Below, piece by piece: positions 58,958-64,000 of a stretch of DNA of 64,000 nucleotides. A program made the translations under genes and the position numbers. Under the pieces are notes generated by a model. It saw nothing but the letters and a program-made list of their open reading frames with translations, did not search any database and was not told the origin of the DNA. This DNA is from UBA11524 sp964464815 (lineage in GTDB: Bacteria; Bacillota; Clostridia; Christensenellales; Aristaeellaceae), in NCBI GenBank assembly GCA_964464815.1, contig CAYXHF010000009.1, positions 1 to 64,000 on the forward strand, written 5' to 3'. Numbering within the stretch: the first letter of the stretch is position 1; each line of letters begins with the position of its first letter.

Positions 58958-59803
58958 TCAGCGCGTCTGCTTTTCGGCCGCCTCCAGCGTGTTTTGCAAA
59001 AGCTCCGCGATCGTCATTTTGCCCACGCCACCGGGAACGGGCGTCATCCAGCCCGCAACCTCTGCGACATCGGGCATCACGTCGCCCACGATTTTGCCAT
59101 TTACGCGGTTAATGCCCACATCAATCACGACCGCGCCGGGCTTGACCATGTCCTTCTTGATGAAGCCTGCCTTGCCAACCGCCGCAACCAGCACATCCGC
59201 GCGACGCGTGTGCTGTGCCAAATCCGGCGTGTGGCTGTGGCAGATGGTCACAGTGCAGTTCTCCTGCAAGAGCAGCAGCGCCATGGGCTTGCCGACAATG
59301 TTGCTGCGACCGACCACGACCGCTTCCTTGCCGTCCAGATTCAATCCGGTGCGGTGAATCAGCGCCATCGCGCCCTTGGGCGTGCAGGGCACAACACCCG
59401 GCAGACCACTCATCGTCCGACCCGCATTGAGGATGTGGAAGCCGTCCACGTCCTTTTCCGGTGCCACAACGCCCAGTGCCGCCGCCTCATCCAGATGCTC
59501 CGGCAAGGGCAGCTGCACCAGAATGCCGTGAATCGTGTCATCCTCGTTCAAACGCGCAATCAGCTTTTCCAGCTCTTCCTGCGTGGTGGCTGCGGGCAAG
59601 CGAATCGTCACCGAATGGATGCCGACCTGATCGCAGCCAACGCTCTTGTTGCGCACATATACCTCGCTGGCGGCGTCATCGCCCACCAGAATGACCGCAA
59701 GGCCGGGCGTCACGCCCTTTTCGCGCAGCAGTGCCACGCGTCGAGCAATATCCGCACGCAGTTCTGCCGCCGCTACCTTACCGTCCAATATTTGAGCAGC
59801 CAT
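58958..59803 (-). CDS. folD: bifunctional methylenetetrahydrofolate dehydrogenase/cyclohydrolase
   Basis: Interconverts methylene-, methenyl- and formyl-tetrahydrofolate with NADP. 281 residues: catalytic Lys in YVRNKSVGCDQVGI, VQLPLPEHLD, and the Rossmann part VVGRSNIVGKPMALLL. ATG with GGGAGA seven bases upstream. Part of the nusB-folD-xseA block seen in many Firmicutes. Confidence 0.96.
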   Translation of the reverse strand: MAAQILDGKVAAAELRADIARRVALLREKGVTPGLAVILVGDDAASEVYVRNKSVGCDQVGIHSVTIRLPAATTQEELEKLIARLNEDDTIHGILVQLPLPEHLDEAAALGVVAPEKDVDGFHILNAGRTMSGLPGVVPCTPKGAMALIHRTGLNLDGKEAVVVGRSNIVGKPMALLLLQENCTVTICHSHTPDLAQHTRRADVLVAAVGKAGFIKKDMVKPGAVVIDVGINRVNGKIVGDVMPDVAEVAGWMTPVPGGVGKMTIAELLQNTLEAAEKQTR

Positions 59804-59854
59804 GGCTCATTCTCCCTTCATTTTCGGGAATGTGTTTTCTAAAAAAGGAATGAT

Positions 59855-60814
59855 TCAGCGCGTCTCTGATTGGCGCAGCTTCTCCGCGCCTAACAGCGCC
59901 ACACCTACCGCGTTATCGCCCGAATACTCCGGTTTCCCGAAGCAGACGTGCAAATCGCGGTCGCGCTTTGCGATGCGCTGACGCACCAGCGTCCGGAACA
60001 GCTGGGACGACGATACGCCGCCCGCAATCAGTACCTGACGGATGCCTGTTTTTTCCGCAGCCGTTGTTACCATCCGCGCCACCGTTCGTGCCAGCAGGTC
60101 GTAGACCTCCCGGGCAATGTCCTCCCTGGGCATTGTACCGGCGGCAATCCAGCGCTGCACCTGCGTCTCCGCGCCGGACAAATGGCAGCTCATGCCACCA
60201 TCGGCCATCGACACGGGCAGAAGTGCCTTCGCCGTGCCCTTGACCGCCAGCTCCTCCAGATACGGCCCGGCCGGAAACGGCAGTCCCAGCGCCACGCCCG
60301 TGCGATCCACCACCTGACCGGCATGCAAATCCAGCGTGCCGCCCAGCAGGGTCAGTTCATCGCCAACCAGCGACAGAATCTCCGTCGTGCCGCCAGAAAG
60401 ATGCACCGCCAACAGGTCGCCCGGCGCTATGCCACTATCGACCTTCGCCGCCGCAATATGTCCGCGCTGGTGCGTCGTAGCAAAACAGGGAACGCTCAAC
60501 AAAGCCGCCAAGCTGCGACCCTGCGCGTCCCCTGCGTGAAACACGGGCATATACGATGCTTCTTCATCCCGCGGACGGCGGCTGACGCACACAGCGGCAA
60601 TTTCGCAGTCCGTCAAGTGCTGCGAGAGCAGTTCAATCTGCTCCGGCAGCTGACGAACATGGATAAACACCGCCTCCGACTGGCGCAGGCCACGCTCCCC
60701 TTTGGGGACAGGCAGCAAGCGCCGGCAGCTGGCAATCACCTCGCCATCCACCGTAACGGCCGCGGCAGAGGTGGTATAGCAGCTTGTGTCAAGCCCGACG
60801 ATCACACGCTTCAC
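59855..60814 (-). CDS. TsaD/Kae1/Gcp-like ATPase-fold protein (paralogue)
   Basis: A 319-residue member of the ASKHA/TsaD superfamily: VIVGLDTSCYTTSAAAV at the start, HQRGHIAAA (the HxxxH metal pair of TsaD), LHLSGGTTEILSL-type strand, GGVSSSQLFRTLV and GDNAVGVALLG. It is shorter than TsaD (about 340) and differs in several motifs, and in Clostridia this paralogue often sits beside nusB in addition to a normal tsaD elsewhere. Function unproven; a carbamoyl- or threonylcarbamoyl-type transfer is possible. GTG start overlaps the nusB stop as GTGA. Confidence 0.85.
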   Translation of the reverse strand: MKRVIVGLDTSCYTTSAAAVTVDGEVIASCRRLLPVPKGERGLRQSEAVFIHVRQLPEQIELLSQHLTDCEIAAVCVSRRPRDEEASYMPVFHAGDAQGRSLAALLSVPCFATTHQRGHIAAAKVDSGIAPGDLLAVHLSGGTTEILSLVGDELTLLGGTLDLHAGQVVDRTGVALGLPFPAGPYLEELAVKGTAKALLPVSMADGGMSCHLSGAETQVQRWIAAGTMPREDIAREVYDLLARTVARMVTTAAEKTGIRQVLIAGGVSSSQLFRTLVRQRIAKRDRDLHVCFGKPEYSGDNAVGVALLGAEKLRQSETR

Positions 60815-61266
60815 TGGTTTTCCGCCTGCTTTCTGCGCAGGATGGTTCCCAGCACGCCATTGACGAAGCGACCGCTCGCCGGCTCGGAGAAGCGATTGGC
60901 CAGATTGACCGCCTCATTGATGGCCACAGCACCCGGCACGTCCTTTTCGTGCAGGATTTCCCACGCCGCCATGCGCAGGATGGTCAAATCCACATGCGGC
61001 ATCCGGCTGATTTCCCAACGCGGGCTGGCCGCCTGAATCACTTCGTCCAGCTCGTCCAGATGGTTCAAAACGCCATCCAGCACATGGCTGATGTATGCTC
61101 TGTCCGCTTCGCTCGGTTCATTCTCCGAGATATTCTCCACGCCCGGAAGACCTTCCTTCCGCAGCGCCTCGTACACCATTTGCAGCGTTTCCTCGCCGCC
61201 TTCACCGCCCGCAAGATGTTCGAAAATCATCTGCATGACCGCCGCACGCGCAGTCGTTCGTGCCAT
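60811..61266 (-). CDS. nusB: transcription antitermination protein NusB
   Basis: A 151-residue all-helical protein that binds boxA RNA with NusE (S10) and supports rRNA antitermination. ARTTARAAVMQMIFEHLAGG is the typical N-terminus, and INEAVNLANRFSEPASGRFVNGVLGTI is split across the C-terminal helices. Stop overlaps the TsaD-like start. Confidence 0.95.
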   Translation of the reverse strand: MARTTARAAVMQMIFEHLAGGEGGEETLQMVYEALRKEGLPGVENISENEPSEADRAYISHVLDGVLNHLDELDEVIQAASPRWEISRMPHVDLTILRMAAWEILHEKDVPGAVAINEAVNLANRFSEPASGRFVNGVLGTILRRKQAENQ

Positions 61267-61324
61267 ACTTGTCTTACACTCCTATCCACAAATCCAATGT
61301 ATCTTCAAAAATGGGAATCGCAAA

Positions 61325-62263
61325 TTATTCAGCCAGCGTCGCCGCATCGGTGGCTTCTGCCGTTTCTTCCGCAGCCGGCGTTTCCGTCTCCTGAGAGGCA
61401 GGTGCATCCTGAGGGACAGCAGTCTCCTGCGCCACAGGAACTTCCTGCTCTTCCGGCTTCATCGGCGGCGTGGGAATGATCATGGGCTGCTCGGGCATGC
61501 CGAACAGGCGCTGATGCAGCGGACGGTCGTCCGTCTCATTGCTCTCCTCCACAGGCATGGCCGGAATCGGCGGCTTCTGCTCCTCCTCCACCGGAGGAAT
61601 CACCACACCCTGCACGCTGGGCAGGGCCGCAGGCTCTTCCTTCACCTCGGACAGCTGGGGCAGCGGCGCAACATCCTGCACCGTGTGATTGGGCGCAACA
61701 GGGATGCTCTCGTCATTCTCCACCATCACGCGAATCCGGTATACATCCACACCCGTGCAGGCCGTGACGTACTGCTTAATCTGCTTTTGCAGTGCGCCGA
61801 CCGACAAGGGAATGTTCACGCCAGCCGCCTGAATGATGTGCAGGGAAATCGTGATGCCGTCACGGAATTCCTCCACCTGAATCTCCGCCTGTGCAATCGC
61901 CTCATGCTTGTCAATGCAGGTGCGAATCAGGCCCTCAATGGCGCGAATGGACACGCCGATTGCGCCATTTTCATTCTTCTGCATCACATATCCGCGCTGA
62001 CCAGCCGCACGGCGCGGCAGAATCCGGCGCAGGCACTCCTCGCCCAGCACGGCCAGCAGCACCGCCATACCAATGAGGGCAATGCCCGCCACGTTCGGGT
62101 TCTCCGCCGCCCATGTCGCCACCTTCTGCATCAGGAGCGTATCACCCGACACGACAAAAGCATCCAGCGTGTCAACGCCCAGCACCAGCAGCGCCACCGC
62201 CAGCAGCAGTAGCAGCACAAAGGTCAAAATACTTACAATTACATCCGATACGCGCCGTTTCAC
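61325..62263 (-). CDS. amaP: alkaline shock response membrane anchor protein AmaP
   Basis: A 312-residue protein: two N-terminal helices (VIVSILTFVLLLLLAVALLVLG; VAGIALIGMAVLLAVLG), then an Asp23-related cytoplasmic domain (about 90-200, NGAIGVSIRAIEGLI) and a long acidic, Pro/Glu/Thr-rich tail (about 205-312). In S. aureus AmaP anchors Asp23 at the membrane under cell-wall stress. GTG 62263 with AAAGGAG nine bases upstream is a clear start. It follows asp23 as expected. Confidence 0.88.
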   Translation of the reverse strand: MKRRVSDVIVSILTFVLLLLLAVALLVLGVDTLDAFVVSGDTLLMQKVATWAAENPNVAGIALIGMAVLLAVLGEECLRRILPRRAAGQRGYVMQKNENGAIGVSIRAIEGLIRTCIDKHEAIAQAEIQVEEFRDGITISLHIIQAAGVNIPLSVGALQKQIKQYVTACTGVDVYRIRVMVENDESIPVAPNHTVQDVAPLPQLSEVKEEPAALPSVQGVVIPPVEEEQKPPIPAMPVEESNETDDRPLHQRLFGMPEQPMIIPTPPMKPEEQEVPVAQETAVPQDAPASQETETPAAEETAEATDAATLAE

Positions 62264-62390
62264 GTTTCGCCGCTCCTTTCACGTTGTCAACAAACACTGT
62301 CCCACCGATGCACAGAGGCATCTGGGCGCCGGACAGCAGCAACAGCAAAACCGGCAAGGCGTTCCCCACCCTGCCGGTGCATGCGAACGG

Positions 62391-62954
62391 TCAATCGTTC
62401 TTGGCTGCATTGTCAGCGGTATCCGCCGTTTCCTCCTGGGGAACATCGGGCGTTTCCTGCGTCGTTGCAGACTCCTCCGTCGTGGAGTCCTCCTGCACGT
62501 CCGCCGGTTCTGCCAGCTTTTCAGCCTTGGGCGTTTCGTCTGCCAGCACGGCCTTCTTCGCGCCCGCATCCAGAGCGTTGTTCTCCTTCTCGAAGCTCAC
62601 GCCCTGCACATGCACATCCACGCGCACCACATGCAGGCCCGTCATGGCCTCAATGGCCTTGCGGACGCTCTCCTGCGCGTCATGCGCCGCCTTCTGAATG
62701 GGCGTGCCATATTCCATCGTCACATACAGATCCACACTGGCCTCTTCCGTGCCGATTTCGACCTTCACGCCCTTGGTCACGGAGCGGTTCTTGCCCAGCA
62801 GATTGCCGGACACATTGCACATACTCGCAATGCCCTCAACCTCACTGGCCGCCACGCCCGCGATAATCGCGACCACCTCATTGGCGTAGGTAATGTTGCT
62901 CCCCTGCTCCATGTCCACATCGACATTTGCAGGCAGATTGTCCTTCTTCGCCAT
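62391..62954 (-). CDS. Asp23/Gls24 family envelope stress response protein
   Basis: A 187-residue soluble protein with the Asp23/Gls24 (DUF322) domain in residues 18-125 (YANEVVAIIAGVAASEVEGIA ... VDLYVTMEYGTPIQKAAHDAQ). The last about 50 residues are an acidic Glu/Thr/Pro-rich tail, similar in style to the AmaP tail. Thought to associate with the membrane through AmaP and to respond to cell-wall stress. First gene of a very long operon; AGGAGGTG precedes the ATG. Confidence 0.93.
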   Translation of the reverse strand: MAKKDNLPANVDVDMEQGSNITYANEVVAIIAGVAASEVEGIASMCNVSGNLLGKNRSVTKGVKVEIGTEEASVDLYVTMEYGTPIQKAAHDAQESVRKAIEAMTGLHVVRVDVHVQGVSFEKENNALDAGAKKAVLADETPKAEKLAEPADVQEDSTTEESATTQETPDVPQEETADTADNAAKND

Positions 62955-63046
62955 TGCGATGCACCTCCTGTTTCAAAACCACGGTTTGCCCGTGGATAAA
63001 GGCATCCTACAGCTGCAAGCTACAATCCCGCAGTCTGTTCCCTGCC

Positions 63047-63075
63047 ATTATACCATAGTTTTTTCTGATTAGCAA
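63047..63075 (-). promoter_or_regulatory. asp23 operon promoter
   Basis: On the minus strand TTGCTA (63075-63070), 17 bases, TATAAT (63052-63047). Confidence 0.82.
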
Positions 63076-63147
63076 GCATGCAATGCGTGTTTCCACGAGA
63101 AAACAAGGGTGAGAGTGCAGGATTCTGCGGGCATTTTTCCCCCAACG

Positions 63148-63184
63148 ACAAGAGGTGGACAGCTTCTTCCCGTCCACCTCTTGT
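63148..63184 (-). terminator. stem-loop after aspS
   Basis: ACAAGAGGTGGAC (63148-63160) pairs perfectly with GTCCACCTCTTGT (63172-63184), 14 bases past the aspS stop. The minus-strand side lacks a T-run, so termination may be incomplete. Confidence 0.6.
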
Positions 63185-63198
63185 TTTCCTATGCTGAT

Positions 63199-64000
63199 TT
63201 ACTCTTCAACCTTCACGCAGGCGATATGCAGTTCATCCAGCTGCTTCTGTTCCACATAGCCCGGAGCGCCCATCATGACGTCCTGTGCGTTCTTGTTCAT
63301 CGGGAACGGAATGACCTCGCGAATCGTCTCCGCGCCGGCCAGCAGCATCACCATGCGGTCCACACCCGGAGCAATACCCGCATGCGGCGGCGCACCGTAG
63401 CAGAACGCATTGTACATGGCCGGGAACTTCGCCTTCACGTCCTCCTCGCCCAGACGAACCATCTTGAAGGCTTCAATCATGATTTCCGGATCGTGGTTGC
63501 GGACAGCGCCGGAGGACAGCTCCACGCCGTTGCAGACCAGGTCGTACTGATACGCCGTGATGGACAGCGGATCGACCTCGCCGTTTTGGGCCTTCTTGAG
63601 GATTTCCAGGCCGCCGTTGGGCATGGAGAAGGGATTGTGGCAGAATTCCAGCTCGCCGGATTCCTCGCCGATTTCGTACATCGGGAAATCGACAATCCAG
63701 CAGAATTCGTACTTTTCGCGGTCGATGTGATTCGGGCAGAGGTCAGCCACCATACGACGCAGGACACCAGCCGTCTTCTGGGCAGCCAGCTTCTTGCCGC
63801 AGGTCAGGCCGACGAAGGTGTTGGGCTTGAGACCCAGCTTCTCCACCAGCTCGTCCTTCTGCTCCTTGACGAACTTGGCGATGCCGCCAGCAATCTCGCC
63901 CTTCTCGTCCAGCTTGAACCAGAAGACCTTGTTGGCCGTCACGACCTCCACATCGGCGCAAAGCTTGTCAATCTGCTTGCGCGTGGCGGTCATGTCGCTG
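63199..64000 (-). CDS. aspS: aspartate-tRNA ligase, C-terminal part (cut by window edge)
   Basis: Charges tRNA-Asp (or tRNA-Asn as well). The visible 267 codons cover the GAD insertion domain and the C-terminal half of the class II catalytic core: WIVDFPMYE (motif 2-side strand), GELEFCHNPFSMPNG, YDLVCNGVELSSGAVRNHD, and motif 3 GIAPGVDRMVMLLAG. The N-terminal anticodon-binding domain and motif 1 lie beyond the edge. The stop is followed by a stem-loop. Confidence 0.95.
   Translation of the reverse strand, partial: SDMTATRKQIDKLCADVEVVTANKVFWFKLDEKGEIAGGIAKFVKEQKDELVEKLGLKPNTFVGLTCGKKLAAQKTAGVLRRMVADLCPNHIDREKYEFCWIVDFPMYEIGEESGELEFCHNPFSMPNGGLEILKKAQNGEVDPLSITAYQYDLVCNGVELSSGAVRNHDPEIMIEAFKMVRLGEEDVKAKFPAMYNAFCYGAPPHAGIAPGVDRMVMLLAGAETIREVIPFPMNKNAQDVMMGAPGYVEQKQLDELHIACVKVEE

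Overview
The window looks like chromosome from a GC-rich, endospore-forming, Gram-positive anaerobe of the class Clostridia, probably a plant-fibre-degrading gut or rumen bacterium. The evidence is strong AGGAGG-type ribosome binding sites, the Asp23/AmaP envelope-stress pair, a paired GlgC/GlgD ADP-glucose pyrophosphorylase, three sporulation-type genes (SpoIID, SpoIIQ-like, BofA-like) and a large pectin/galacturonate gene set. Genus and species cannot be assigned from the sequence alone. Most genes lie on the minus strand. No transposase, phage gene, CRISPR array or resistance island is visible.

Layout. 1-233: tandem tRNA-Lys genes and their promoter. 305-7.4 kb: a GH28 pectinase, a BaiN/HI0933 flavoprotein, TspO, a tRNA-modification methylase, and a large secreted SpoIID protein with seven SH3b-like units. 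7.4-14.4 kb: the glycogen operon glgB-glgC-glgD-glgA. 14.6-16.3 kb: spoIID and a spoIIQ-like M23 gene. 16.9-21.1 kb: glmS, an SGNH hydrolase and an M18 aminopeptidase. 21.2-27 kb: galacturonate catabolism, with lacI-uxaC divergent from uxaB-uxaA. 27-29.7 kb: pyruvate kinase with a barstar-like and a zinc-ribbon gene. 29.7-45.8 kb: pectin/rhamnogalacturonan utilisation: GH28, GH105, a MATE exporter, serine hydrolase, ankyrin-GH43 fusion, GH43, acetylesterase, CUT1 ABC transporter and a membrane-anchored AraC regulator. 45.9-46.2 kb: tandem tRNA-Arg. 46.2-49.4 kb: aroA-aroC-pheA. 49.5-52.8 kb: cggR-pgk-tpiA. 52.8-62.9 kb: a bofA-like gene and a long operon asp23-amaP-nusB-tsaD-like-folD-xseA-xseB-ispA-(PAP2)-(unknown)-cysteine desulfurase-thiI. 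63.2 kb to the end: the 3' part of aspS.

How the genes work together. Oligogalacturonides and rhamnogalacturonan fragments would enter by the ABC importer. The pectin enzymes carry no visible signal peptide, so they would act inside the cell: acetyl groups are removed, arabinose or xylose side chains trimmed, and unsaturated or saturated galacturonic acid released. Galacturonate then passes through UxaC, UxaB and UxaA to 2-keto-3-deoxygluconate, and on to glycolysis (Pgk, Tpi, Pyk) or, as sugar phosphate, to glycogen and GlcNAc-6-P (GlmS). Four to five LacI/cre-type palindromes sit at the promoters of these genes, so one LacI-family protein (the lacI here, or CcpA) may tie them into a regulon.

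The most unusual features are: (i) a roughly 163-218 bp interspersed inverted-repeat element in three copies (between glgC and glgD, after glmS, and in the pyk leader), whose arms show paired base changes; (ii) basic Lys/Ala-rich tails on both GlgA and GlgB; (iii) an ankyrin-GH43 fusion; (iv) a perfect 10-bp dyad across the glgA promoter.
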